Positions 1 through 19,560 of a stretch of DNA of 64,000 nucleotides are shown in pieces. The notes under the pieces are model-generated. The model did no database searches and had not been told where the DNA came from. It saw only the letters and a program-made list of their open reading frames with translations. Within the stretch, counting starts at the first letter, position 1. Every line of letters begins with the position of its first letter. The stretch covers positions 511,434 through 575,433 of the forward strand of contig JAPTMU010000107.1 in assembly GCA_028583405.1 (NCBI GenBank), written 5' to 3'. Made by a program: the position numbers and the translations under genes. Source of the DNA: Pogonophryne albipinna. Lineage: Eukaryota; Chordata; Actinopteri; Perciformes; Artedidraconidae.

Positions 1-123
1 CAAGAGAAGGGTTAAGAGAGATAGCAGTGATACCCCAGGCCGTAGACCCATGCCATGTTGAAGAGAGAGAGAGAAAACTATGAACTGTGTCGAAGGTTGA
101 ATACCTAAGCAAATGATTCCCTA

Positions 124-390
124 ATAATAATAATAATAATACACTTTATTTGTATAGTACCTTTCATGCACAAAGCAAAGTGCTTTACAGAACAAGAAAA
201 AACATCAACAGTGATCCAATGTTGTGTGTGTGTATGTATAAATGTGTCTTTTATTGTGCATGTATGGGAATATACATATTGCATACATATTTTTATATAT
301 ATTTGTTTTTGTATTCGGGTTTGTGGGAAACGGTATTATTTGGATCTCTCCACAAACTGAAAGATTGACAATAAAGTTGACTTTGACTAA
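124..390 (+). repeat. Dispersed teleost repeat fragments with retroelement-like 3' tail
   Basis: A TAA-rich run leads into an 'actttatttgtatag...aaagtgctttacag' segment of a type common in fish genomes. A second segment (about 293-386) ends 'gacaataaagttgactttgac'-like. The same second segment recurs in reverse orientation at 9197-9290 inside claudin intron 1. The tail resembles the 3' end of a non-LTR retroelement, but no reverse transcriptase sequence is present. The short open frames here are not convincing genes. Confidence 0.5.
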
Positions 391-978
391 TGCAATCTAA
401 TCTGGCTGCAACTCAGAAATGATTTATCTAATGTATCAAATTCCAATCACTTGTGTAGAGACACTATTTCACCTTTTGACTGTTTTACTCTTTGTACTTA
501 CTTGCTGTTTTTCAGTTTTATTGTGTTGCTCTGTTGGAGGAGCCTGTGACCTAAGATTTTCATCGTATGACCAATACAAGCCATGAACCTTGAACTTGAA
601 GTAAAGCTGACAAGAAATTAAATAGGTTAAAATATAACAATTACAAAAATAAAATACAAAATGTTAAATAAAAGCAAAAACTGAACAAATACAGTAAGAC
701 AATGGCATTGAACTCACAGTGAGTAAAGTGCAGCAGGACCATCAGCAGCAGATTCATAACCGGAGGGTAACGGTCTCCAGAACCAGGATTTCAGGTCCAG
801 CATGTCCAGAACCTGGCGTTCAGCAGAACCGAGACGTTAGTCCACATCTTCTCCGGATCCAGGAGGGAAAAAACCACGATCTTAAAACAATCCAGCCTCT
901 GAGCAGACGGCAGGTTAGAGTGTGAAGAAACTGCGAAAAGACGAGTGTCAAAGCTGAGGCTAAAGAACCAGTCAGACC

Positions 979-1655
979 GGATACACCTGAGATACACGCC
1001 TGAGTTACACACCTGAGATACACACCTGAGATACACACCTGAGATACACTCCTGAGATACACTCCTGAGATACACACCTGAGTTACACACCTGAGATACA
1101 CACCTGAGATACACACCTGAGATACACACCTGAGATACACGCCTGAGTTACACACCTGAGATACACACCTGAGATACACACCTGAGATACACTCCTGAGA
1201 TACACTCCTGAGATACACACCTGAGTTACACACCTGAGATACACACCTGAGATACACACCTGAGATACACACCTGAGTTACACACCTGAGATACACACCT
1301 GAGTTACACACCTGAGTTACACACCTGAGATACACACCTGAGATACACACCTGAGTTACACACCTGAGTTACACACCTGAGATACACACCTGAGATACAC
1401 ACCTGAGATACACACCTGAGTTACACACCTGAGATACACACCTGAGATACACACCTGAGTTACACACCTGAGATACACACCTGAGTTACACACCTGAGTT
1501 ACACACCTGAGATACACACCTGAGATACACACCTGAGATACACACCTGAGTTACACACCTGAGATACACACATGAGATACACACCTGAGATACACACCTG
1601 AGATACATACCTGAGATACACACCTGAGATACACACCTGAGATACACACCTGAGG
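979..1655. repeat. 13-bp minisatellite (~52 copies)
   Basis: This is tandem GAGATACACACCT with a common variant GAGTTACACACCT, and rarer TCCT, GCCT and ATAC changes. The A/T variants alternate irregularly along the array. Because 13 is not a multiple of 3, several long open frames cross it; they are repeat artefacts. Confidence 0.95.
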
Positions 1656-1762
1656 GGTACACAAACCTTAGATACACACCTGAGGGGTACACACACCTTA
1701 GATACACACCTGAGGGGTACACACACCTTATATACAAACCTGTGGGGTACACACACCTTAGA

Positions 1763-1816
1763 TCAGTGGTTCTCAAACTTTTTCTGTCAGGCCCCCCCTT
1801 TGGAGAAAAAAAAAAC
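1763..1816. mobile_element. Isolated left end of a hAT element
   Basis: About 54 bp starting CAGTGGTTCTCAAAC matches the first bases of the full element at 2315. The preceding ~30 bp of minisatellite also match those before 2315. The fragment stops abruptly at an A-run and returns to minisatellite, with no right end. It is best explained as a duplicated junction, not an independent insertion. Confidence 0.75.
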
Positions 1817-1914
1817 CTGAGATACACACCTGATAAACTCACACCTAAGATACATACAGCAGATACACACACCTGCGTAACACACACCTGAGTAACACAC
1901 ACCTGAGTAACACA

Positions 1915-1990
1915 AAATAATAAAATAATAAATTGAATTTATATGGCGCTTCTCATTTGCCAAGACAAATCCCGAAGCGCTTCAAAGGTA
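1915..1990. repeat. Short dispersed teleost repeat
   Basis: An AATAAT run is followed by 'tgaatttatatggcgcttct...gaagcgcttcaaagg', a common fish interspersed motif inserted between minisatellite units. It has no coding content. Confidence 0.4.
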
Positions 1991-2395
1991 CACACACACC
2001 TGAGATACACACACCTAAAATACACACAGGTAGAAACACCTAAAATACACACAGGCTCACACACCTGAGATACACATGATGTACATACGCACACATACAA
2101 GTACAAACCTGAGGGGGACACACACTTTATACACACACCTGAGGGGTACACACACCTTAGATACACACACCTGAGGGGTACACACACCTTAGATACACAC
2201 CTGAGGGGTACACACACCTTAGATACACACCTGAGGGGTACACACACCTTAGATACACACCTGAGGGGTACACACACCTTATATACAAACCTGAGGGGTA
2301 CACACACCTTAGATCAGTGGTTCTCAAACTTTTTCTGTCAGGCCCCCCCTTTGGAGAAAAAAAAAAGTCGGGCCCCCCCAACACAAATAGTCAGG

Positions 2396-2812
2396 CTCAG
2401 TGGCGGCGCCAGAGATTTCTTTTGGGGGTGCTGTGGGGTAGCTTGACGTTTCATAAAGGGCGCTCAAACATTTAGGGTTTCCCATTAATGTACCGGTCGC
2501 TACAGAGGAATGTTCTACTGCAACACTCCCCACGCAGATACACAGTGTGACAGTTACAATGAAGGCTCACGGCATATAGGTGTAAGCAGGGGTAAAGTAC
2601 TATTTTTACAGGTGGTGTGTGGACCTCACATAGGGGGGTCCGGGGGCAAGCTCCCTCGGGAAGATTTATTTTTAAATATTGAAGTTTAAAGCATCAATCT
2701 GGTGCACTTTGAGAGCAACATGAAGAGATCTATGGATACATCTCTCAACACCCATATGAAACACAACTGTAAACAGATTTACTTTTTCTTTATGGATATT
2801 TTACAAATCTCC
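2396..2812 (+). mobile_element. Nested dispersed element, copy A
   Basis: The segment begins near CAGTGGCGGCGCCAGAG and includes a stretch with 'ggggtccgggggcaagctcc'. It is closely similar, in the opposite orientation, to 20146-20605. The CAGTG-type end suggests another non-autonomous hAT family. There is no coding potential. Confidence 0.6.
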
Positions 2813-3106
2813 CTTTTAAACTTTATTTACTGTCATATAGTATTTCATACCTGTTTTTCATTTATTCTCTTATTTTTTTATAACTATAATGATCATATAA
2901 ACGTGTGCCTCGGAAATAATTGTTTACATTAATGGTGACCAAAACGTTTGAGACCCACTGAGATAACACTGAGAGAGTCCTCTAGTTCCCTGAGTCTCTC
3001 AGTCTGACAGGAGAGGACTCTCCTCCACTTTGTTGTTGAAAAAACTCCTTATATCCGTTAGCGTAGCTCGCTAGCACCAGAAGCTAACAACAACGATCTC
3101 CGGTAC

Positions 3107-3169
<63 letters not shown>

Positions 3170-3172
3170 CGC
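3107..3172. repeat. (TC)n microsatellite
   Basis: About 30 CT dinucleotides followed by CGCTCGCGCACACA, within the hAT element at 2315-3414. Confidence 0.95.
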
Positions 3173-3414
3173 GCACACAAAATGGCTCGTTCCGCACACA
3201 CACAGAGCCGAGCTTTAATGAAACACAGAGACCCAGACGTAATAGTACTGCATTATATTATTTTCGAATCAATAATTTTTCAAATTATGATTTTTTTTTT
3301 TTTTTATATATATATTTTTTGTTATAACCATTTTTCCTCCTGGTCTCTCGTGCCCCCCCTGGTATGCCTCTGCGCCCCCCAGGGGGGGCGCGCCCCCCAC
3401 TTTGAGAACCACTG

Positions 3415-4005
3415 CCTTAGATACACACACCTGAGGGGTACACACACCTTAGATACACACACCTGAGGGGTACACACACCTTAGATACACACACCTGAGG
3501 GGTACACACACCTTAGATACACACACCTGAGGGGTACACACACCTTAGATACACACCTGAGGGGTACACACACCTTAGATACACACACCTGAGGGGTACA
3601 CACACCTTAGATACACACACCTGAGGGGTACACACACCTTAGATACACACACCTGAGGGGTACACACACCTTAGATACACACACCTGAGGGGTACACACA
3701 CCTTAGATACACACCTGAGGGGTACACACACCTTAGATACACACACCTGAGGGGTACACACACCTTAGATACACACACCTGAGGGGTACACACACCTTAG
3801 ATACACACACCTGAGGGGTACACACACCTTAGATACACACACCTGAGGGGTACACACACCTTAGATACACACACCTGAGGGGTACACACACCTTAGATAC
3901 ACACACCTGAGGGGTACACACACCTTAGATACACACCTGAGGGGTACACACACCTTAGATACACACACCTGAGGGGTACACACACACACACACACCTTAG
4001 ATACA
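3415..4005. repeat. 32-bp minisatellite (~18 copies)
   Basis: The unit is about CCTTAGATACACACACCTGA plus GGGGTACACACA; a few units are 30 bp, lacking one CA. It continues the array interrupted by the hAT element, and ends in a short (CA)n. Confidence 0.95.
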
Positions 4006-4395
4006 TAGGTACACACAGGGACATCTCTAAGCAGTTGACCAATCAGATCATCGGCAGAATGGGGCCTCTTTAACCGGGGAGGCAATTAACTAACATGTAT
4101 TGTATATGAGCAGCACAGTACTGCATGTTATCATATAATCATCAGAAATACTTTTAATATACATTTTAATATTGAACTGTTCCTCCTGAGAGTGGATCTG
4201 ATGATACTGATGTTTCTGTAGAGAGAGGACAGACTTTGGACTCTCATGATGTCCAATCATTAACCTCCAAACACCATAAAGAAATAAAAGTCACACAACC
4301 TGGGAGCTGCCCGCCTTTCACCCATCAGACATCAAACACCTCCCAACGTTCAGCCCTCATGTTTCTACATAAAGCCCACACATCTGTTATTCCCT
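4006..4395. other. No gene seen
   Basis: Unique-looking A/T-rich sequence. The open frames are short and have no recognisable domain. Confidence 0.6.
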
Positions 4396-4866
4396 TTTAT
4401 GGTCATTGTGTGTCTCTTTGCTGTTGTGTGTGTGTGTGTGGATCTCTTCTTAAGTCATGTTATGGTCATTGTGTGTCTCTTTGCTGTTGTGTGTGTGTGG
4501 GGATCTCTTCTTAAGTCATGTTATGGTCATTGTGAGTCTCTTTGCTGTTGTGTGTGTGTGTGTGTGGATCTCTTCTTAAGTCATGTTATGGTCATTGTGT
4601 GTCTCTTTGCTGTTGTGTATGTGTGGGGATCTCTTCTTAAGTCATGTTATGGTCATTGTGTGTCTCTTTGCTGTTGTGTGTGTGTGTGTGGGGATCTCTT
4701 CTTAAGTCATGTTATGGTCATTGTGTGTCTCTTTGCTGTTGTGTGTGTGTGTGTGGGGATCTCTTCTTAAGTCATGTTATGGTCATTGTGTGTCTCTTTG
4801 CTGTTGTGTGTGTGTGTGTGGGGATCTCTTCTTAAGTCATGTTATGGTCATTGTGTGTCTTTGTGT
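4396..4866. repeat. ~63-67-bp minisatellite (~8 copies)
   Basis: The unit includes TTATGGTCATTGTGTGTCTC, TTTGCTGTTG, a variable (TG)n and GATCTCTTCTTAAGTCATG. Unit length varies with the number of TG dinucleotides. The open frames rich in Cys and Val are artefacts of this array. Confidence 0.95.
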
Positions 4867-5870
4867 TGATTTTACCCCTTTGTCTTTTTTTCTTACTTTG
4901 TAGCCATTTCTCATCTTCTTTGGTAGTTTTGTATTTGTAGTTATTTTCTGTGTCTTTTTTGTTGTTTTTGCGTCACCTTGTGTCTGTGGTTGTTTTGTCC
5001 TTTTTTGTATTCTTTTTTGTGCCTTTGTAGTAATTTTTTTAATAATATTTGGTCACTGTTTGCCCCTTTCTGTTGTCTTTTTTGTACCTTAGTAGTCATT
5101 TTACATATTTGTTGTTTCTTTGTAGTTATTTTGTATGTCTTTTTTGTTGTTTTCTGTGTTTATGTGTGTTTGGGTTCGATCATTTTGAGTCTTTTTGTGT
5201 CAACTTGTGCTACATTACATGTCACTTGTTAGACGCTTTTATCCAAAGCGACTTACATACTCAACACTGTGGACAATCCCCACAGGAGCATTTTGGGGTG
5301 AAGTGTCTCAGGGACACAACGACATGCTGACTGCAGTGGGGTTTGAACCTGTGCTCCCCTGATCCCAACACCTACGGACCACCCACTGCGCCACACGCCT
5401 CCTGCTAAATTAGACTCTTTGTGTACTTTTGTAGTCATTTTGCATCTTTGTTGGTCAATCTGTGTCTCTTTGTTTTATAAGTGTATTTGTGTGTAGTTGT
5501 GTGTCTGCTTGGGTTTTCTGTTGTTTTTTGGTCATTCTTTGTGACTTCTGTCTCTTTTGTACCTTTCTAGTCATTCTTCATCTTTTTGGTGATTATGTGT
5601 CTCACTGTAGTTGTTTTTGTGTCTTCTTGGGTCTCTCTGTGGGATCATTTTGTGATTTTGTGGTAGTTAGTACTTTTGTAGTCATGTTGCAAGTTTCTTG
5701 GTAATTTTGTGTCTCTTTGGTTGTTGGTAATTTTTAGTGATTAGGTGTCTCTTTTGTTTTTCGTTTTGATAAATTGTTGGGTGTCTTCATAGTCAAATTG
5801 CGTATTTTTCACCCTTTTTTGTGTCTTTGTAGAGTTGTTGTGTCTCTTTCACCTTTGTCCTGAGGGTTGC
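4867..5870. repeat. Degenerate T/G-rich tandem repeat
   Basis: Loosely repeated blocks such as 'tttgtagtcattttgtgtct' fill this kilobase. They look like a decayed array related to the ordered one before it. A dispersed repeat (5211-5403) interrupts it. Confidence 0.7.
5211..5403 (+). repeat. Dispersed fish repeat ('TTATCCAAAGCGACTTACA' family)
   Basis: It contains GACGCTTTTATCCAAAGCGA and a downstream 'gaacctgtgctcccctgat...cactgcgccacacgcc' block. A second copy, split by a solo LTR, occupies 12044-12716. The motif is very common in teleosts. The superfamily is not assigned here. Confidence 0.75.
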
Positions 5871-6501
5871 TGGCGTCAGTCAGGCCCATTCATTAATCCA
5901 TCCATGATAAATGGAGATTAAATGACGTAAATATATCTTAGTTTCCACAACACACCTGTTTATAGCACCAGTTTCAGCCTCACAGGCGTTCTGTTAGTTT
6001 CACTCATCAGCCAATAGGAGGCCGGACCTGGACTTCCTTATTTGGACATTAACATTTTTATTATCCGTCCACTTCCTGCTGCAGACTTCTCCTCTTCTCA
6101 GTCTCACAATACAGAGATACCAAGTCTATGTTTTCTTTAGCTCTTTTGAATCTCAATAACTTTATTTACACAGGTATTTTATGTACTATCAATATAAAGT
6201 ACCAAACAAAACCATTCTGTCTCATTGTAGTATTTATTTTGTCCTTTTGTTCAGAATCAAACTGTGCATACAGACCACAAATAAGAGGACATTTGTTTGT
6301 GTATTGCTTCCTGCATTCGGCCCAAAGTGAATAAAAACAAAGGGCTGAAACGTTTTTTTAGATTTATTTGTGATGTTCTTCAAACCAATAATCTAACAAT
6401 CTTTTTTATTTCTAATAACCTCTACTTTTAATTTCACTTGTTTATTCAAACGTCTATTGTCCTTTATTGTGTATTTCTATTGTTTACATGTGTTTCTTTA
6501 C
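5871..6501. other. No gene seen
   Basis: A/T-rich sequence between two tandem arrays. No open frame with a plausible product and no repeat ends are visible. Confidence 0.6.
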
Positions 6502-8370
6502 AAAGAAACTACAGCCCGGTCCCATGACTTCACGGCACCACCGCTAAGCTAAAGGTGGCTAATGTTGGGCTATAAAGGAACTACAGCACGGTCACATGAC
6601 TTCACGTCACCACCGCTAAGCTAAAGGTGGCTAATGTTGGGCTATAAAGGAACTACAGCACGGTCACATGACTTCACGTCACCACCGCTAAGCTAAAGGA
6701 AGCTAATGTTGGGCTATAAAGGAACTACAGCACGGTCACATGACTTCACGGCACCACCGCTAAGCTAAAGGCGGCTAATGTTGGGCTATAAAGGAACTAC
6801 AGCACGGTCACATGACTTCACGGCACCACCGCTAAGCTAAAGGTGGCTAATGTTGGGCTATAAAGGAACTACAGCACGGTCACATGACTTCACGTCACCA
6901 CCGCTAAGCTAAAGGTGGCTAATGTTGGGCTATAAAGGAACTACAGCACGGTCACATGACTTCACGTCACCACCGCTAAGCTAAAGGAAGCTAATGTTGG
7001 GCTATAAAGGAACTACAGCACGGTCACATGACTTCACGGCACCACCGCTAAGCTAAAGGCGGCTAATGTTGGGCTATAAAGGAACTACAGCACGGTCACA
7101 TGACTTCACAGCACCACCGCTAAGCTAAAGGTGGCTAATGTTGGGCTATAAAGGAACTACAGCACGGTCACATGACTTCACGTCACCACCGCTAAGCTAA
7201 AGGTGGCTAATGTTGGGCTATAAAGGAACTACAGCACGGTCACATGACTTCACGTCACCACCGCTAAGCTAAAGGAAGCTAATGTTGGGCTATAAAGGAA
7301 CTACAGCACGGTCACATGACTTCACGTCACCACCGCTAAGCTAAAGGTGGCTAATGTTGGGCTATAAAGGAACTACAGCACGGTCACATGACTTCACGTC
7401 ACCACCGCTAAGCTAAAGGTGGCTAATGTTGGGCTATAAAGGAACTACAGCACGGTCCCATGACTTCACGTCACCACCGCTAAGCTAAAGGAAGCTAATG
7501 TTGGGCTATAAAGGAACTACAACACGGTCACATGACTTCACGTCACCATCGCTAAGCTAAAAGCGGCTAACTTTGGGCTATAAAGGAACTACAGCACGGT
7601 CACATGACTTCACGTCACCACCACTAAGCTAAAGGTGGCTAATGTTGGGCTATAAAGGAACTACAGCACGGTCACATGACTTCACGTCACCACCGCTAAG
7701 CTAAAGGTGGCTAATGTTGGGCTATAAATGAACTACAGCACGGCCACATGACTTCACGTCACCACCGCTAAGCTAAAGGTGGCTAATGTTGGGCTATAAA
7801 TGAACTACAGCACGGTCACATGACTTCACGTCACCACCGCTAAGCTAAAGGAGGCTAATGTTGGGCTATAAATGAACTACAGCACGGCCACATGACTTCA
7901 CGTCACCACCGCTAAGCTAAAGGCAGCTAATGTTGGGCTATAAATGAACTACAGCACGGTCACATGACTTCACATCACCACCGCTAAGCTAAAGGAGGCT
8001 AATGTTGGGCTATAAAGGAACTACAGCACGGTCACATGACTTCACGTCACCACCGCTAAGCTAAAGGTGGCTAATGTTGGGCTATAAATGAACTACAGCA
8101 CGGTCACATGACTTCACATCACCACCGCTAAGCTAAAGGAGGCTAATGTTGGGCTATAAATGAACTACAGCACGGTCACATGACTTCACATCACCACCGC
8201 TAAGCTAAAGGAGGCTAATGTTGGGCGATAAAGGAACTACAGCACGGTCACATGACTTCACATCACCACCGCTAAGCTAAAGGAGGCTAATGTTGGGCTA
8301 TAAATGAACTACAGCACGGCCACATGCCTTCACGTCACCACCGCTAAGCTAAAGGCGGCTAATGTTGGGC
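6502..8370. repeat. 72-bp satellite, 26 copies, with higher-order pattern
   Basis: Each 72-bp unit runs through ACTACAGCACGGTCACATGA, CTTCACGTCACCACCGCTAA, GCTAAAGGNNGCTAATGTTG and GGCTATAAAGGA. The NNG position distinguishes unit types (gtgg, gaag, gcgg, gagg). The first 15 units mostly follow a 4-unit cycle gtgg-gtgg-gaag-gcgg (288 bp), with one cycle missing its last unit. Later units switch GGAACT to TGAACT and lose the cycle. Every unit carries TCACATGA and CACGTCA, which resemble bHLH-Zip and CRE-type sites. The array ends 606 bp before the claudin start codon. Confidence 0.95.
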
Positions 8371-8975
8371 GTGATGACGTTTAGTCGTTTCATTTAAACC
8401 GCTGTTTTTGAATTCACCAGTGGGGATTACTGACGTATTTTATTTCATAGGACAAAACGTTAAAATCTCTTCAGCTTGTGTTAACCACCGACCTTATTAC
8501 AAACGTACAAAAAAAACATTCTCTTCCAGGCCAGGAAGTGGTAAAATGCTGACTGTTCTAACAAGTCACTAGCAAAAGCTTTTTTAAGCATTAGAGCATT
8601 TTTCTCCATAAACTGAACCCATTTGCAGTTTCAGATTATGATGTGTTTGAGCTGCCATGCTTGTTTCTTAAGGTTTCGGTGTGAAAAGCAGCAGGACTCT
8701 TTTTCTACAGGTGATCTGAGGCGTGGCTGAAGACTGCATCACCATCCTCATAATCAATGCTGAGTGGGAGGCGGGGGGAACTACAGGGAGCGGCTCATTT
8801 ATGGCCCCCAGAGGGTAAAGTTCTCCGGTTAGAGATACAGACGTCACATTAACAACGACAGAGGAGCAGACTGACTTTTCCCTCTCCGGCTTCACCACCA
8901 AACCAAGGCCCTGCGACCTGCCATTGTTGAGGGCTTTTTTTCTTATTTAATTTGGATTTGTTCTTCTTTGCCACC
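8371..8975 (+). promoter_or_regulatory. Probable promoter/5'UTR region of the claudin gene
   Basis: Unique sequence between the satellite and the claudin ATG. The start codon sits in GCCACCATG, a near-ideal vertebrate initiation context. No clear TATA box is visible, and the transcription start cannot be fixed from sequence. The role is inferred from position only. Confidence 0.4.
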
Positions 8976-17028
<8,053 letters not shown>

Positions 17029-17076
17029 ACGTCTTTCTGCAGACTCTCTCCGGGAGACACCGAGTCCCTGAGACAC

Positions 17077-17204
<128 letters not shown>

Positions 17205-17351
17205 CATGTCGTTTGTTTTCCGTCCTTTTGTAGTGTTTGCTTATTTTTTCTAAAGAGTTTTTGATGTGAAATCTGAAATCGTAAATGTTGGGGAAGACTT
17301 GTGGACGATTGTTAATGATTGTGTAATTCTGTTTGACTGTATTACTATCTG

Positions 17352-17357
17352 AATAAA
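17352..17357 (+). promoter_or_regulatory. Polyadenylation signal of the claudin gene
   Basis: AATAAA followed within 25 bases by a T/G-rich stretch (tctgtgtgaca), 324 bases after the stop codon. It is the first canonical signal after the coding region. Confidence 0.7.
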
Positions 17358-17371
17358 GTCTGTGTGACATA

Positions 17372-17719
17372 ATACATGAGGGTTTTAAAGGTAAAGTGCA
17401 TTCTTCTTTCCTGTTGATGAAACACACATCAGACACAATTTGAAATGTAATTTAAGATTATTACAAATATAAAAAAAGACATGTGACTCATTTGGTTCAG
17501 CTATGTTTGCTATTATACAATTAAATGATGTTGCAGGTAATGTGGAGTCAATGATTATGATTATAATAATAACTATTAATATTATAAATTATAAATTGTA
17601 TTATAGCGATTTAAAAAACAAAGACACTTCATAAAAACAGCCATTTTAAATAACTTGAATAACCCCTAACTCAATACTTCTAGAACATGTGTTAAATGTA
17701 ATTACATGTACATTGTTAA
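17372..17719. other. No gene seen
   Basis: A/T-rich intergenic sequence downstream of the claudin gene. Confidence 0.6.
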
Positions 17720-18302
17720 AGCAAAAGGCAAAGCCAGTTTATTCACACAGCACCTTCAACACAAGGCAATGCAAAGTGTTTTACATAAAAGAAAGACATT
17801 ACGAGCATTAAGAAATAGTGCAGCAGAAGCACTTTATAAAATGGCATTTAAAAACAATCATTAAAAAGCGAAGAGAATTAATTAAAGATAAAACAAGATA
17901 ATATATAAAATACATGAATAAAAGTTACAGTGCCGTGTAAGATGTGAATAAATCAATTAAAAGCAGTGGCAAGAAAAAATGTCGCTTTAAAAGATTTAAA
18001 AGGACCTGCAGGTTTCTGGGAGTTTGTTCCAGATGTTTGGAGCATAATAACTGAACGCTGCTTCTCCATGTTTAGTTCTGACTCTGGGGACAGAAAGCTG
18101 ACCAGTCCCTGAAGACCTGAGAGATCTGGATGGTTCATCATTTAGCAGGAGGTCACAAATGTATTTTGGGCCTAAACCATTCAGTGCTTTATAAACCAGC
18201 AGCAGTATTTAGAAATCTATTCTTTGACACACAGGAAGCCAGCGTAAAAGCAGCAGCGATCTAATATATCTCTTTTTGAAACCTGTAAAGACACCAGTAC
18301 AG
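17720..18302. mobile_element. Dispersed teleost repeat, unassigned class
   Basis: It contains 'agccagtttattcacacagc', 'tttgttccagatgtttgg' and 'cagtgctttataaaccagca', a string of motifs found together in many fish genomes. It runs straight into the 19-bp minisatellite. No full coding region is present. Confidence 0.5.
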
Positions 18303-18908
18303 ACCCGGTGCCGTGGAAGGGCCAGACTGCCGTGGGAGGGCCAGGCTGCCGGGGGAGGGCCAGGCTGCCGTGGGAGGGCCAGGCTGCCGGGGGAGGGCCA
18401 GGCTGCCGGGGGAGGGCCAGGCTGCCGTGGGAGGGCCAGGCTGCCGGGGGAGGGCCAGGCTGCCGTGGGAGGGCCAGGCTGCCGTGGGAGGGCCAGGCTG
18501 CCGGGGGAGGGCCAGGCTGCCGGGGGAGGGCCAGGCTGCCGTGGGAGGGCCAGGCTGCCGTGGGAGGGCCAGGCTGCCAGGCTGCCGTGGGAGGGCCAGG
18601 CTGCCGGGGGAGGGCCAGGCTGCCGGGGGAGGGCCAGGCTGCCGTGGGAGGGCCAGGCTGCGGGGGGAGGGCCAGGCTGCCGTGGGAGGGCCAGGCTGCC
18701 GGGAGAGGGCCAGGCTGCCGGGGGAGGGCCAGGCTGCCGTGGGAGGGCCAGGCTACCGGGGGAGGGCCAGGCTGCCGTGGGAGGGCCAGGCTGCCGTGGG
18801 AGGGCCAGGCTGCCGGGGGAGGGCCAGGCTGCCGTGGGAGGGCCAGGCTGCCGGGGACGGGCCAGGTTGCCGGGGGAGGGCCAGGCTGCCGGGGGAGGGC
18901 CAGGCTGC
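18303..18908. repeat. 19-bp GC-rich minisatellite (~32 copies)
   Basis: The unit is CCAGGCTGCCGKGGGAGGG, where K is T or G. The two unit types mix irregularly along the array, with a few point variants and one partial unit near 18575. All frames on both strands stay open (Gly/Arg/Ala or Pro/Ala-rich), so the 200-250-codon frames here are repeat artefacts. Runs such as GGGGGAGGG give G-quadruplex potential on the plus strand. Confidence 0.96.
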
Positions 18909-19124
18909 ATTCCTGCCCTCCCCCAATAAACACGTTTTATTTTATTTATAAACATTTGAAAACAAAGTATTTTTATTTTTTAAATGATAAATTGTAAATA
19001 AACTGTGAACTTTAAGGCTGTGATGTCAGATAGTAATATAAGAATAATACATGAAAAACAGGTATGAAATACTATATGACATTAAAACAAGAATACAGTT
19101 TAAAAGGGGAGTGATTAGTAAAAT
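18909..19124. other. No gene seen
   Basis: Short A/T-rich spacer following the GC-rich minisatellite. Confidence 0.5.
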
Positions 19125-19560
19125 ATCCAGTGGCGTTTTTATACAAAAGTGGTGGGGCACAAAAAACTTAGATGTCTATAAGCTTCTGCAGTGAGGGTCC
19201 TGGCTGCTGAGGCTCTGGCTCTTCAGGTTTACAAATATTATATTTTGACCTAAATCAAAATATAATATTATTTTCATAAGCCTCTTTAGTCTGATGCTTC
19301 AATTAATTTTAAACAGACGGTTCAACAAAAGGATACCCAAAAAATGTAATTTTATCATTTAAATATTGAATTGTTCTCTCTTAGTAAGATCCCATTTTCA
19401 ATAAAATGGTGGGTTTACCTTGAGATTAAGATGAAGTCCATTTGCCTATCCTTCTGGACAAAAATCTCTATTACTTTTTTGTAAAAGTCCTCCTTATCTT
19501 CTTGTAGTTTCAAAAGTCTATCATAAATCTAATCGATAGATTTATGATTAGAAAATGATA
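19125..19560. mobile_element. Fragment related to the hAT element at 21247
   Basis: It starts CAGTGGCG, and from about 19220 to 19510 it parallels 21300-21330 plus 21636-21870, including 'ttagtctgatgcttc' and 'ttctctcttagtaagatcc'. It lacks the MITE found in that copy. No right end or target duplication was found, so it is probably truncated. Confidence 0.6.

Larger units (their letters stand above)
1656..2314. repeat. 30/32-bp minisatellite, broken by short insertions
   Basis: The units combine the 13-bp motif with a GGGGTACACACACCTTAGA block, so this family grew from the neighbouring 13-bp array. Good arrays run at 1656-1762 and about 2105-2314. Between them lie a hAT end (1763-1816), degenerate units, and a short A/T-rich dispersed repeat at about 1915-1990. 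Confidence 0.85.
2315..3414. mobile_element. Non-autonomous hAT-type element inserted in the minisatellite
   Basis: The left end CAGTGGTTCTCAAAC and right end TTTGAGAACCACTG form inverted ends. The element is flanked by ccttagat on both sides (2307-2314 and 3415-3422), an 8-bp duplication typical of hAT. Every 32-bp unit of the surrounding array also contains ccttagat, so the duplication alone is weaker evidence than usual; the exact phasing and inverted ends carry the call. The 1100-bp body has no transposase. It contains a second repeat (2396-2812) and a (TC)n run. Confidence 0.85.

Noticed and set aside
820..1350. 176-codon minus-strand frame of Cys-Val-Ser-Gln repeats
   Set aside because: It is a translation of the 13-bp minisatellite; no start context, domain or codon pattern supports a gene.
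4236..4903. Overlapping Cys/Leu-rich frames resembling membrane peptides
   Set aside because: They follow the 63-67-bp minisatellite period and vary with TG number.
6502..8370. Regular array considered as a CRISPR or multi-unit gene cluster
   Set aside because: The whole 72-bp unit is repeated without unique spacers, no cas-like genes exist, and the DNA is vertebrate.
18209..18955. Long open frames (212-248 codons) on both strands
   Set aside because: They are created by the 19-bp GC-rich minisatellite, which lacks stops in all frames; all are Gly/Arg/Ala or Pro/Ala repeats.
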